Source: Yponomeuta sedellus (lineage: Eukaryota > Arthropoda > Insecta > Lepidoptera > Yponomeutidae). From it: a stretch of 64,000 nucleotides of DNA. Shown one piece after another: positions 33,001 through 44,617 of the stretch; position 1 is the first letter of the stretch; each line of letters opens with the position of its first letter. The notes under the pieces were generated by a model. That model ran no database searches. It had not been told where the DNA came from and saw nothing but the letters and a program-made list of their open reading frames with translations. Made by a program: the position numbers and the translations under genes. The stretch lies in the NCBI GenBank assembly GCA_934045075.1, contig OW203729.1, forward strand, positions 8,112,704-8,176,703, in the 5' to 3' direction.

Positions 33001-36000
33001 ATGAGTGCCATAGCGCCCTGTCTTCAGCTTGCCGCATCCAGCATCTGCCGGCAGTATTTCGCAGATCGTCATCCCACCTGGTCGGAGGGCGTCCTACACT
33101 ACGTTTGCCGAGTCGCGGTCTCCACTCAAGAACACGTTTACTCCAACGGTTGTCGGTTCTTCGCGAGATATGGGCAGCCCACTGCCACTTCAGCTTGCTA
33201 ATTCTCTGAGCTTTGTCGATAACTTTAGTTCTCTGTCGGATGCATTCGTTACGAATCCTATCCTTCAGAGAAACTCCGAGCATAGCTCTCTCCACAGCTC
33301 GCTGAGCGACTTTGAACTGGTGGACCAGCCCTTTCGTGAGTGTCCATGTCTCGGCTCCGTAGGTCATCACAGGTAGGACGCACTCGTTGAAAACTTTCGT
33401 TTTCAAACATTGCGGTATGGATGACGAGAAGACTCTGCGTAGTTTCCCAAACGCTGCCCAGCCCAGCTGGATCCTCCTCTTGGTCTCCTTGTCGTCAGGC
33501 TATAATAGTCCACTGCTGGACATAGCCCTCCCCTAAAGAGCGCCACGTTGTGCTATCATAGGGGGTAATGCCCATAATCCTTGGTTGGTCTCCTTATCGA
33601 AATTGTTTTTCTAACTGCAAAAACTGCCCGAGGTAAGTGTATTCAGAAACGATTTCGAGAAGGTGACCATAACACAACACACATAACACACTCACAAACT
33701 TTCGCCATTATAATAACAATAATAAAACCGGCCAAGTGCGTGTCGTTTAAAGCTTAATATTTCGGAAACAGATCACCAAATCGGGAAATGGTTTCCTACA
33801 CTCCACTAATATCAAACAAACACTTGATTTCAAACGACCATCCAACGATATCCCACAATATGGTATACAAAATAAAATTGCTTCCCTTAATTTAGGAGTA
33901 GAAAAAAAAATGTTTAGATTTGACTTACCGATTTGTCAGCGTAATAATTATGTATATATGAAAAATCTCAGCTTTTACCCGATTGATTTATCACTGCAGT
34001 CGGGTTCTTTTATTTTTTTAAATAGTTTTTTATTAGTACCTACTTTCAGAGAGACTGAAGGAAATGGCGAAACTATAAGGGTCCCTTGTTGACTATGGAA
34101 CCCTAATGATCAGTACCAATGTTTACGACTTCGTTTGCGGTTGCTCAAGTTTCAATGGTAATAGAGCGCCCAACTATGTTATTTTGTTTCAGGTGTCAAG
34201 ACATACAAGTAAGAAAGCAGTATGTGAGCCTAGTCGATTCTGTGAGGGACAATGGCGGCGATGTAAGGATATTCTCCAGCATGCACGTTTCTGGCGAACG
34301 TAAGTTAATTAAAGCATTCTTGTAATTAACTAGCTATAAGTTCCTTCGTTACTTTTTTAGATAGGGAATACTTTATTATACCAGCAGAAAAGAGAATACA
34401 ACTATGATTTCTTAAATCTAACTAATGATAAACAAGAAGTTCCCCACATCCATTGCCAAAATGAAATCTATCTTCTTGTGAAATCTGACCTTCCATCATC
34501 TAACTTCTACTCTATCGGGTTAATCGTTCAGAGAAGTCCAAAGTGCCAAAATATATATCTAGATAGAGATATGTACTTTGTCTTTGACAATTCGGAGCAG
34601 GCTAAAGTGAATTGCATATACCTCTAATCAGTGGTCGCACCCCTGATTAGAGGGAAGGGAGAGATAGAATCTACAGTTGACTTGCATATTCCTAAATTTG
34701 CGTTGAACTAAAATCCTTCATATAAAATTGAATTTCAATTAGAGGTGGTGTAAATGGGCCTAAGAATATGTAAATAAAAAATTTAAAGTTTTCTGAAAAA
34801 GTCGGGAAAAAACTAAAAATTAGTTTTTCACAAAACGATCAAATTTATTAAAATTTGAACAGATCATCTGTCAGGTCAACAAAGTTATAATACTTTTATA
34901 AGAGATTAGTTTTATCTACGTATTGTGCTAGCAGCGTAGGTCAGACCATAGAGCCAGGGCAACGTTTAGCACCCGGGCCCCGGCCTGTGCGCCCCGCCTC
35001 ATTCCCCCCCAAGCGAATTTTTTGGCGTATCGGGACATGGAATGAACCTGGTCTTGGGCCGAACCACAAAAAAACCCTCTATTAATTATTTCGTTGATTG
35101 ACCAGAGTGCTTAGTGCGAGTTTGACAGATGCAATCGAATAACTTTACTACCGCGTTAATCGACCATTGAGTAGCGAGTATGAGTAAGTTAACCGTTCGA
35201 ACTGGCAAAACGCTGTCACAGTACCACTCGCACTCGCGTTTATTCGTGTTTTGGCTGGTAAACGAGTTCACTTCTCAACGTAAACCATTACAATTATTCG
35301 ACTCAGCACTTTTAATTTCCATACTCGTCGCTAGGTGGCGCTTCCTCGATGCCATAGAAATATGAGTTTACGTTAACGCGATCGAGTAGTTAAAAAGCTC
35401 GCACTAAGCACTCAGGGCCTCGATTCTGTTAGTGCATTGTAGTACCATGACAGATCGTGTCACGTGGGTCGTTTTTTCACATCATTGACGGCCAGAAGGT
35501 TCGATGTATGTGCGCGCGTAGACTTGTTGCAGCAACGTCATGAAATCGACGCGTTCATGCAGTTATCATTGTATTATAATGCATTAGCAGAATCCCTGAT
35601 TGTATGCGTGCGGCGGGCGGGCCCCGTAGAGACTGGTTGACTAAGGAAATTATGAAGTTGTAAACTGTGGGTATAGAGACTCACGATTTCAAAAAAACCT
35701 GGTTTTTCAGTGGGATGATGACGTCACTTTTCGTGATTTTGGTGTGGGCTAGATGAATTTCCGTATTCCACCTCCCTATTCCACTGAAAACCAAAGTATT
35801 TAACCTATGGCATTGAATTTTGAGATGCCTTTGGTAAGCTGCCTAATGTAGACAAAAGCTAATTGAAATGACGTATCATAGGAGATATTTATGAGGACTA
35901 AAAATATTCAACACTGCTCTGCCATTAAGATTACACCAATTGAGGATTTGTTGATTCAATCTACTTTTTTTTTTGTTTACAGAACTAGACCAGCTCACTG

Positions 36001-36074
36001 GCGTGGCAGCCATTCTGCGCTTCCCAATGCCGGATCTAGAAGACAGCGAAGACGAGGATAGTGATACAGATTAG
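30020..36074 (+). CDS. pelo: Pelota (Dom34), ribosome rescue factor; seven exons
   Basis: Exons by eye: 30020-30060, 30167-30410, 30866-31120, 31765-31987, 32333-32525, 34193-34299 and 35983-36074. All introns have GT-AG ends and the phases join to 384 residues, close to the family length. Pelota with its GTPase partner Hbs1 binds the empty A site of stalled ribosomes and triggers subunit splitting in no-go and non-stop decay. The N-terminal Sm-like domain (1-130) opens MKLVYKSIE, with [21 protein letters not shown] and [13 protein letters not shown]. The eRF1-like central domain (about 135-260) carries KRKGF and [10 protein letters not shown], with PGF at 210-212 where eRF1 has GGQ. The C-terminal domain (265-370) contains FYGKKHV and [10 protein letters not shown]. 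The tail is acidic ([11 protein letters not shown]). The longest intron (32526-34192) holds an antisense RTE fragment. Confidence 0.95.
32945..33490 (-). pseudogene. 5'-truncated RTE LINE (ORF2 C terminus) in a pelota intron
   Basis: The minus-strand frame reads the C-terminal end of an RTE reverse transcriptase protein: [63 protein letters not shown] and a YVQQW end. The open part is 32966-33406 and the same frame continues to about 33490. The RT core is absent, and the 3' end runs into a GAA-rich tail. A second 3'-end scrap of the same family (33495-33590) adjoins it. It is antisense to the host gene and spliced out with the intron. Confidence 0.85.
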
Positions 36075-36267
36075 AAATATTTTGTTGGTCATTTTTGGCT
36101 AAAACATTTAACTTCGCTACTCATGTGTAAATAGAAATAGGTGTATGTTGTTATTTAATTGTTATAATTACAGAATGTTGTACAGTAATTCTAATGAAGC
36201 GCAAATTCAGTAATTTCTACAAATAATTTTAATTGGCTGTGCCGTTCCGAACGAGCTAGCTGATGTT

Positions 36268-36286
36268 TTTATTTTTTTTAAATAAA
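36268..36286. terminator. Facing poly(A) signals of pelota and pescadillo
   Basis: AATAAA at 36281-36286 serves the plus-strand pelota transcript 207 bp after its stop. Its reverse complement TTTATT at 36268-36273 could serve pescadillo 252 bp after that gene's stop. If both are used, the two 3' ends meet or overlap by a few tens of bases. Confidence 0.5.
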
Positions 36287-36524
36287 TGACTGAATAAAAA
36301 CAAAATTATACTTCTTTTTAGGAGTTTTAATTTTTGAAAAATATTACATACACTTGTATAATATTCTGCGACATAGGCAGCATGATGACGTGAGTCGAGC
36401 ATTTTGACGCTTGAGCGTGTTCAAGGTCGTGACTTTGGGAAGTTCATGAATTCAAACTAGCATTTTAGTGCCATAAAACGCGCGTCACGCGCTCTCATGC
36501 CGACTGCTCAATTCATCACTATCA

Positions 36525-39500
36525 TTAAGCTGTAGCAGTTTCAAAAGCTTGCTGTTTCTGTTTCCTCTTCTCCAATTTCTTTTCTTCCTTGACCTTCTCG
36601 TCGTGAAGGCGTCTCTTTTTCCTCAGCAGCCAAATGTCCTTCTTCCGCTTCTCAGCGCCGGCCTTCATGCTCTTGTAGAGGTTCCTGTGTTTCTTGGGCA
36701 CCAGTTTTTCCCGCAGTCGGAATGCTTGCTTATCCTCTATCTCCTTCTGATAGGGATGGTCCTTGTGTGTAACGCCGGTAGTCACAGCCATAGCCTTTTT
36801 CTGTGAAAAGGTCCGTACATATTAGAAGTATGTGGACTCAAATATTTACACACAGAAAACTGATATGGTGAGGAACACGAACAGGTTTGTCTGTTACTAG
36901 ACGATGTCCTATCATCTCATGAGCAAAATTAACACAAGTCTTCCATAGAAATAATAGGAGTTTAAAACCAAATAGTTACCTATTTCTGTTCCTAAATTGC
37001 ATTGCCAATAATATAATGTTGTTACCTTTTCTTTAGCGATTTTCTTTTTCTCTGGATCCAGGTCATCACCTTCCTCTTCTGAGGATGTGTCCTCCTCAAT
37101 TTCCTTCTGGTACTGCTTGGCTAGGGCAGCCTCGCCGTCTCCATCAGACTCCTCATCACTTTTATCTTCGTCACTAGCCTCTTCAACATCACTGTTGTCT
37201 TCATCGTCATCTGAGAAGTTAAATAGGCAAGGTTAGTTACCATCTTCTATTCAAAAATTTGGTGCAGTGAGCTAAGATGTTTGTTTTCTATATTTATAAT
37301 ATGAAATGTTTATTGTTGGTAAGCACACCACTTGATGACACCTGGAATACTCTGGAAAATTTTGCTACTTTTATCTATACCATGAATTAACGAAAAATCT
37401 AAGTCAGGGCAGGGCATCCTTCGCATTTTGGAGAAATTAGTTGAATTATATTGAAGATATGGCTATTAATGTGTCAACTGGAAATTATTCAACATAGATT
37501 TGTGACATAAAGGTAGAAGTGAGGAAGAAAGAAAACTTACTGAGAGGTTTAAAGTTCGGATCATTGAGCGCTCTCTCCTCTGGAGGCACATAGACTTGAT
37601 CCCTGGTCTTGTCGACAAATGGTGAGAGATGTGGTGGCAGTACCGCACCTATTAGGTACTTGTTGATCGGTAAGAGGGTCCTGGCATTCACACTGTCAAA
37701 GACCCATTGTGGCTGGATGTAGTATCGTGAGAGATACTGCTTGTCCATGCTAGGTCGGTCCACAATGTGGTAGTTGATTGACTCATCTGTCTCATCAAAT
37801 GTTGCTCCAACAAAATGGTCCTTGTCCCATGAGACCTCACCTCCAAAACAGCGGATTATAAAAACTAGCGGCTCCCTGGGTACCTCACGGTTGATGAAGA
37901 ATTTAAGCCCTTGGAACATGGTTTTCAATTTTTTTACTTTTTCTTGTTCCAGTTTTGCTTCCTCTATTTTCGCTGGGTCTGCATCTTCAGTGTCGAATAC
38001 ATCTATTTCAGGCAGTTCTACCGCTTCACTAGCATCAGCAACTCGAGCTGGCATAAGGTTCATGGCGGCTATCCTCTCTGAGACATAAGCCTGTTCATCA
38101 ACTAGTTCTTTGTCAGTTTTTGAGTCAAAGGCTGCAGTTAGTTTCGGAGGGTACACCATGTTCAAAGAATGGTATAGTTTGAAGTTTACAAAGCCCAGCA
38201 TCATTGTGTAGAACTCTACAAATGTAGACATAATTTTGAAGTCTACTTCATCTTTGCTTTGAGGCTAGAAGAAAGGAAATTTAATTTTACAAGATTTTAT
38301 CAAAAGAAAATGATCAGTGCTTCACAAATATTGTATCAAATTAGCACCAACCTGGAATGAGAAGTGATGTGGCACAATCCATGTAATAGTCTGTCCTTCA
38401 AATTCAGCTTGATAGTAATATCCTTTCACTGAAATAAATACTTTTCTCAGAGCTTTCGCTGCAATGACAGCATGCATAAATTCCACAGACAGTCTCCTGC
38501 ACAGGAGAGACTGTTCACGAGGGACTCTCTGCAGTGACGGAAATGTGCTGAACAGGAAGCACAGAGTGAGACAGTCATCCAGGTCCCGCAATGCATCTAC
38601 AAACGTTGGGTACCGTTCCTTCACGATGTGGTCAATGTTGATCTCTGGATAGTCACGTAGATACTTTCGCATGTTGCCAAACTCACGCATGGCTCTGGCA
38701 CGCCGGATCTTTTGTTGGTAAACCTAAAATTAATTCAAAGTTTTAGTACCTACATATTTGCTTAGGACTTACTTAAAATGTATCTAAAGGCAAAGTTACT
38801 AAGATTTCAGATTTCTGTATCCTCAAAAGGGATGTAAAAAAACCTCAAGCAGGTGATGCAAGTGTTCTAACAGCTGTGGCTTATTTCCTAGTTTAGTTAG
38901 ACTTGAGATTTCCGCACTTAGCCTCATAGTTGGGCCATTGTACGTAGCAAGCGCTGAGGTACGCTAACACCTCAGACACTAGGGTTTCCTTACGATGTTT
39001 TCCTTCACCGTCAGCGAGTAGTATTGCTACTATAATTTCACAAACTTAGAAAACAAAGTCATTGGTGCATGCCGGGGTTTGAACCCACGACCTCCCGATT
39101 GAGAAGCCGGCGTTCTACACCGCTCCGCTACCACCGCTCGGCTTATTTCCTATTATCCTTATATTATATTAGTGTAAGTAAGTATGTTTATTGAAGTAAT
39201 GTGTTAAGTGTTGTTAAGTCAAATCAGAGCAGCTTGAAAACTTCTGGTCGCCAAACCAGCCACTAGTCTTGCAAGCCTCCACCAATCCGGACTTGGCTCC
39301 GGTGGTGGAGTCAAGTCCGGATATACCTTCCTTAAGGAAGTGACCCATGCCCCACGGTGGGGACATAATGGGTTGTGATGGTGATTATGATATTCATGTG
39401 TCCATTACCTTTAACTCTCGTAGTTTCCATAATATTGGCTCATGTAGCAAGAACTTGATGTCTTTTGTGTGATAAAGGGTCTTGATGCCACCAGCACCCT

Positions 39501-39744
39501 TCTGTGCCCTTTTACGATTACGTGGCTCACGGGGGTAGATACCCTTTAGGATACAAATTCGGCGGAAATCTTTTAGAGACAGCTGGAGTTTCTTTAGGGC
39601 AGCTTTTCTGGTCATAAACTGTGCCCCTTCTCCCGAGGAATACTGAAAAAGCACGTGTGTTTGGTTATGTTACCGTGACCACGAAAAAACACTGTAGAAA
39701 TTAAGGAAGTCGTCACAAACCTTCTTCTTCTTTTTGGACACCAT
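36525..39744 (-). CDS. pes: Pescadillo, 60S ribosome biogenesis factor; six exons
   Basis: Exons (5' to 3' on minus): 39744-39721, 39642-39409, 38723-38352, 38264-37541, 37210-37026 and 36800-36525. Phases join to 604 residues, the usual family length. Pescadillo is the scaffold of the nucleolar PeBoW complex (with BOP1 and WDR12) needed for 27S/32S pre-rRNA processing. The start MVSKKKKK is basic. The pescadillo N-terminal domain (about 9-270) shows [62 protein letters not shown] and YPPKL. A BRCT domain spans about 326-423 ([40 protein letters not shown]). An acidic Asp/Glu/Ser run (452-500) precedes a Lys-rich coiled tail (513-604). Intron 2 contains a family C SINE and a family D fragment. 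Confidence 0.95.
38917..39142 (-). repeat. SINE family C in pescadillo intron 2
   Basis: On the minus strand, a tRNA-derived head (A box tggtagcggagcgg, B box ggttcaaacccc) is followed by caatgactttgttttctaag, then gaaggaaaacatcgtaagga, then gtctgaggtgttagcgtacc. Same family as 13418-14200 and 58010-58200. Confidence 0.75.
39236..39375 (-). repeat. Family D partial copy
   Basis: In reverse orientation it contains ggtggaggcttgcaagac-type and ccacggtggggacata-type sequence matching the full family D copies at 23417 and 49737. Both ends are truncated and there is no target duplication. Confidence 0.5.
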
Positions 39745-40392
39745 ATTTTTGTGTTGTTCACTGGTTTGAACTCGAGAAGGATCTTCAACTGGTCAGTTTT
39801 ATTTATTTTTTAGGACCACATGACCATTGGAAACATGCTGTTTTGAAACGTCAAACTAAAAGAGTCTTTCCTATTCACTCACAACAGAACCATATTACTG
39901 ACGAAGACTGACTCACTTAATCCGTCGAATTTTCCACCCGTATAATAATTTCATACGTAATTATCTTGCACCATTTCAGCATCATTATGTTGTGTATCAT
40001 GGAAAGATTTAGTTGAATATGTAATTTAAGTAAACAGTAAATGGTCATACGTGGTGATACGGCATGACCTTTAACACAGAACACCTAACTTTTAATCGCT
40101 TACGTGAAACGAAACGTCTATTTTGCTACTGCTTCGTTCAATTTTTTTGTTCTATAATGTTGGAAGCGTTCAATAAAAATAATGTAGAGTTCCGTGGTAG
40201 AGATTTCAGTTTTTCGGGACACAAAGGGCTTCTAAATAATACCAGTTGTTTTATACTATTAACACATTTTTTTATTTAGTGTTTGTGCAAGCAAAATAAG
40301 TTGGTACAAATAATTAATAATGTATAAAACAATAAATTACTTAGGTCTACGAAGATGATAATCGGTAAATTTCTATGTTCTTTTGAGCTTAC
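39745..40392. other. Intergenic between pescadillo and the secreted-protein gene
   Basis: It holds the pescadillo 5' flank. A 71-codon open frame at 40064-40279 looks random. Confidence 0.4.
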
Positions 40393-41235
40393 CTAAGCAT
40401 TGTCAGTGTTGGCTTGTTGCGCGGGCGCCGGGGCTGCTGTCGGTGTCAAGGCCGCTGGACTTTGAGTCCACGCATTCTGCCCCGCCCAAGAGTTGGGCAT
40501 CATGTATTGCATAGGGTAGCCATAGGAAGACCCAGCTATTTGGGACCACATCGACATGCTAGTGTGAGATGCTACAGAGTTTGCCATTTCCTCACTCATG
40601 CCCATTGCTTTCAGAGCGTTGGCGGTATGCGCAGCCAAGGAAGACAATAGATAGGGGTAGAAGTATTGGTAACCGTACCCGTAGGGCATCGTTGCTGGGA
40701 CAGCGTTAGAGGAGCCATCTGCTTGGCCAGAAGGGACTGCGTATGGGTATGCTATAGCTGCGTTGTTTCCATCGGATGCGGTTGCTCCAGTTAGAGAGTA
40801 CGGGTACGAACCCACAACACTGTTTGAGTCGCCCGTGCTGCTAGGCACAGCATAGGGATATGGCGGTATGGCATTACCACTCGCATCGCCTGCGGTTTGC
40901 GTGCCGTAGGTGTACTTCGTGGAAGGACCGGCGAACACGGCCCGTTTCTGTGTTGACACCATTTCTTCTCCCGGCGAGGCATTACTGGTGTAGCTCGACG
41001 AATACGTCACCGACTGCGGCTGTGTAAGGAAGTTAATGGGTTTGTCGGCAACCCATTGGGAGTTTACACCGTTGTCCTCTGAAGCGGCGACGTAGAGATC
41101 TCCAGTTTGGCCGTCGCTGGATGGCTTAACGTAAAGACCTTGGACAGTTTGGAGCGGGTTCGGTGCCCAGTAAGCTAGATGGGCTCTGGTACAGACTATT
41201 GTAAAGGCGACTACAACGCTTTGTAGTACTCTCAT
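40393..41235 (-). CDS. Secreted protein of unknown function, Tyr/Pro/Ala/Ser-rich
   Basis: A single-exon 280-residue frame with a signal peptide (MRVLQSVVVAFTIVCTRA, cleavage near 18). The mature part has an N-terminal segment without repeats (YWAPNPLQTVQGLYV), a possible dibasic cleavage site (TQKR, about residue 98), then a low-complexity region with repeated PYPYAVPS or SYPYS units. A helical Ala/Met segment (HTANALKAMGMSEEMANSV) and a Pro/Ala tail follow. It has no cysteine in the mature part beyond the signal, so it is not a disulfide-stabilised fold. The composition suits a structural extracellular protein such as cuticle, silk-gland or eggshell; the nearby vitelline-membrane-like genes make eggshell the first idea, but that is inference. 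A TATA box lies 46 bp upstream. Confidence 0.8.
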   Translation of the reverse strand: MRVLQSVVVAFTIVCTRAHLAYWAPNPLQTVQGLYVKPSSDGQTGDLYVAASEDNGVNSQWVADKPINFLTQPQSVTYSSSYTSNASPGEEMVSTQKRAVFAGPSTKYTYGTQTAGDASGNAIPPYPYAVPSSTGDSNSVVGSYPYSLTGATASDGNNAAIAYPYAVPSGQADGSSNAVPATMPYGYGYQYFYPYLLSSLAAHTANALKAMGMSEEMANSVASHTSMSMWSQIAGSSYGYPMQYMMPNSWAGQNAWTQSPAALTPTAAPAPAQQANTDNA

Positions 41236-41280
41236 TTTCAGACGTGTATAACTTAATGATGAAAGGGAGCTGTGAAAGGG

Positions 41281-41288
41281 CTTTTATA
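41281..41288 (-). promoter_or_regulatory. TATA box of the secreted-protein gene
   Basis: TATAAAAG on the minus strand, 46-53 bp upstream of the ATG. A start site about 30 bp downstream would give a 5' UTR of roughly 20 nt. Confidence 0.65.
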
Positions 41289-41886
41289 TCGATCATTCAG
41301 GGAATGTGCTAGATAGAGTATCGGATGATAATCGTCGATTGCGTTAATCTGGAGATCAAACCAGTTAGTTAACACGTACGGATGTTTAATGCAGAGATAA
41401 AATGCGAGATGAGTGAATTATTTCCATCTGCTGTTTCAATAAATGTAACTTTAGGGCTTTTGTATTCAAAATACTGCTGTCATGAGTACCGGGGATTCCA
41501 CCCAAAGGGTAGTCTCATAACGGCGCAGTTCATTCCATACGAAAAATGGGAGGTTTTCTTTAAATTCTAAACGCTTACTTTATTGTGTAAAACTAGGCTA
41601 TTTAGTAGGTAGTAGTTGGATAGGTACAATGTTTAAGATTTCTGATGACTATAGCTACGTGATTGCATTTGTTTATAACTTTCGGTATAACTAACACTAA
41701 TTCATTTCCGACAAGGAATTTGATGACAATTCTTTTATTCAGATACGTGCACCAACTTACCTACTCCGCAGCTGGGTCGCGTTTCAAACTGCAATCCATA
41801 GTTTAGATATGTTGATGTACATTGCGTAGACTATTAGCACAAAAATAATGTTTTTATCCACGATATTTGAGAACTTACGTAGGTAC
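41289..41886. other. Intergenic, nothing recognised
   Basis: No gene. A 62-codon open frame at 41382-41570 has no recognisable features. Confidence 0.4.
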
Positions 41887-41889
41887 GAT

Positions 41890-42255
41890 GGAGCTGAAGT
41901 GGCCAATGGGTAGAACAATGGACTCACAAGCGAAGGACCCAGGTCCGATCCTCAGTGCGGGCACGTACCAATGACTTTGTTTAATTTCAAAGTTTTGCGA
42001 TACATTTGCGAATTTGCAGTCGCAATACTACACGCTAACGTGAAGGAAAACATCGTGAGGAAATACGCTTCTCACATATTGACTAGTCTTTTCTGTGGGC
42101 TAAGCCGACTAATCTGTCAGGATGGTGTAGGTGCAGGGCAAGCCTACACCATCTAAAGCCATGTCCCAGGCACTGCAGCTTTCGAGTGGTCGCTTCACCC
42201 ATCCAGTGTGAGTTAAGAGCCACTGGACGTTGTTTAAATCATCTCATTATATAGA
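41890..42255 (+). repeat. SINE family B, diverged full copy
   Basis: The tRNA-like head (ggccaatgggtagaacaatg, B box ggtccgatcctc) is followed by the family B body: gaaggaaaacatcgtgagga, gactagtcttt, ggcaagcctacaccatct, cccaggcactgcag and cactggacg. It ends near gatgcagaggccaac. Better-preserved copies are at 42939 (5'-truncated) and 59621 (full, minus). Confidence 0.75.
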
Positions 42256-42342
42256 TGCAGAGGCCAACGATATGTAGGTAGCTATATCTGTAAATTTCGG
42301 TAAACGCCATTTGGGGAACTAGGAGTAATATGTATCTTGCTA

Positions 42343-43425
42343 TCTTGACCTTACCGAAGAGCAACTAAATAAACTTGAGCGCCTCCAAAATTTCTCTATC
42401 CGGTTCATATTTGGCTTGCGAAAATATGACCATATCTCCGAATATCGCTTAAAACTCAAGTGGCTCTCTATCCGCCTCCGTAGGAATGCTCATATTCTTT
42501 CCATTCTCTATTCGATGCTGTTCAATCCAGCCACACCTCTGTATCTCAAAACTCGCTTTGAGTTTTTAAGTGATACGCACAGTCGGACTTTGCGATCCGG
42601 TCACAATCGATTGCTGAAGACACCAAGTCATTCGACAAGGTTCTTCAGCCAATCCTTTACTATCACAGCTGTCCGCCTGTGGAACGATCTTCCCCTGGAC
42701 GTAAGATTTTCACCGTCCCTGCCAATATTTAAGAACAGAGTGCATAACTACTATTTTTCCTTAATGTAAGTTTGTTATTTATATTTGTGAAATCCCTTTG
42801 TAGTATTATGTAGGTAGGTATATTTTTCGTTCATATCCTATTGTTTTTTTTGTGTATGTTTATTTTTATTTATTTCATATTTATGTACCGTTTATGTATG
42901 TGTATCAATTTCATATTTATGTATCGTTTATGTATGTGCACCACACGCTAACCGTGAAGGAAAACATCGTGAGGAAACCCGCGGCTTGGTTGGCTCCGCA
43001 CGTATTGACTAGTCTTTCCTGAGGGCTAGGCCGACTAAGCTGTCAGGGATGTATAGGTGCTGGGCAAGCCTACACCATCTATAAAACCATGTCCCAGGCA
43101 CTACAGCGTCGGAGTGATCCCTTCACCCATCTAGTGTGAGTGAAGATACCACTGGACGCTGTATAAATCATCTCATTGAGTAGATGCAAAAAGGCCAATA
43201 TTATTATTATTATGTATGTGTATCAATTATAAAATAATATGTTGTCAAATATTGTTTAGTTGCGCCGACTACCCGTATTTCAGTTTCCGTTTCTTCTTTT
43301 CCGTCAATGGTTGTCTGGAAGAAATTACTTTTAGTAATAAGGCCGCCACTTGTACTGTACTGTTATTTTGTAAGTCTCTTATGTAATCCCTGATGTACAT
43401 GCAATAAAGAATATTCTATCTATGT
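42343..43425 (+). pseudogene. LINE reverse-transcriptase C-terminal fragment with 3' UTR
   Basis: The frame at 42343-42769 encodes the C-terminal end of a LINE ORF2: a LQNFSIRFIFG segment, a LSIRLRRNAHIL segment, and FTITAVRLWNDLPLDVR, the conserved terminal block of Jockey/CR1-like proteins. The catalytic RT is missing. The 3' UTR runs to about 43425 (caataaagaatattctat) and is interrupted by a family B SINE at 42939-43210 and a small internal duplication. Confidence 0.75.
42939..43210 (+). repeat. SINE family B, 5'-truncated, with 10-bp target duplication
   Basis: Flanked by tatgtatgtg at 42929-42938 and 43211-43220. It starts in the body (accacacgctaaccgtgaag) and ends with an ATT-repeat tail (ccaatattattattat). 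It is inserted into the LINE 3' UTR. Confidence 0.75.
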
Positions 43426-43856
43426 ATTAGGGGCTTAGGTAGTATTTTCAACATTTACTTCTTTGTCTTTTCAACCTGTGACTTTTTACTTAACCTACCT
43501 ATGTATTTTTAGCGGTACTGCAATTTGCTCTGAAAATATATTTTCACTGCATCTGCTCGATATGACGTATTTTGATCCCTAAAGTTAGGACTCAAAACAA
43601 GCTATTGCTATCCAATCAAACATGTATTGTAAGTATATAAATTCAAAACTTGATTTGGAGTCTATTTAACTTAAGGTAAATAGACTCAAAATCCAAATAC
43701 CTACGCTATCACGTTTTATTGAGATATCGAACCTCTCATTTACTTTTGAGGACTTGACCTATAGGTACCTCTAACGGTCTAAACAAGCAAGAAGTTTTAA
43801 ACCAGAGTATGGAACTGCTTTGCGTCCCAAACTACTTGCATCGAAACATTTTGCTC

Positions 43857-44270
43857 GTTATCAACCCTTGTATGTCCCCACTGCTGGGGCACGGGTCTCT
43901 TCCTGCATCGCAGGAAGGTTAGGCCATACTCCACCACGGGGGCCAAGTCCGGGTTGGTGGAGGATTGTAAGACAGTGGCGGGCCTTACTGTTAGAAGTTA
44001 TCAAGCCGCCTTTAAGGCCTCTGACATGGCTTAACGACTGCTATTGTGCCATTATATGACAGCCGGCACCAACGGCTTAACGTGCCTTGTGAAGCACGGA
44101 AGCGCTCGGAAAAATGCCACTAGCGGTAGTGACGGGACGCTCACCCATCCCGTACCTGACCGGGCCTGTTGTTGCTTAACCAAGTGATTGATTCCAATCA
44201 CTCGGTTCGCCTACGCCACGAGCGCGTCTAGGTCACGAGCGCTTCTAGGCCACGAGCGCTTCATGGAAAT
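43857..44270 (+). repeat. Family D repeat, long copy
   Basis: It begins ttatcaacccttgtatgtcc and contains cactgctggggcacgggtct, a small hairpin (cctgcatcgcagg) and ccaagtccgggttggtgg. It ends in tandem short repeats cacgagcgcttctaggc. The flanks share ttttgctc (43850-43857 region and about 44273). Its length differs from the 349- and 358-bp copies because of duplicated 3' ends. Confidence 0.65.
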
Positions 44271-44420
44271 TTTTTGCTCTCTTTTTGGAAATAAAAATGT
44301 GAAAAGTTTGATTTTGGTAGGCCAATTTGTTATTGCATAACGTTTGCAACAATTGCATTGGCGAGCATTTAGTATGCTTAATTTCTTATTGCATTCCTCA
44401 CAGATGTAGTGAAAAGCAGT

Positions 44421-44577
44421 GTGTTCGTCACGGGCGCAAAATGTTTTCGGTCTCGGTAGTGTTGAATTCCTCGCTCCTTCGTGATTCTTAGTTGAAGAGT
44501 CCCTCAGTTCGCTCAGGCTTCAATTTCACAACTTCAACTCGAAAACTGTATTTGTGCCCTTGGCGAACAATCTACTA
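44421..44577. repeat. MITE with imperfect ~30-bp terminal inverted repeats
   Basis: The left end gttcgtcacgggcgcaaaat pairs with the right-end reverse complement gttcgccaagggcacaaata. The interior is an imperfect fold-back (ttgaagagtccc region). It sits 40 bp upstream of the TIL gene start codon. Confidence 0.5.
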
Positions 44578-44617
44578 TTTTATGGCTCGATAAAAATCTA
44601 ATAAAACCAAATTCAAA

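Noticed and set aside
33029..33376. 115-codon plus-strand frame in a pelota intron
   Set aside because: Antisense shadow of the RTE fragment.
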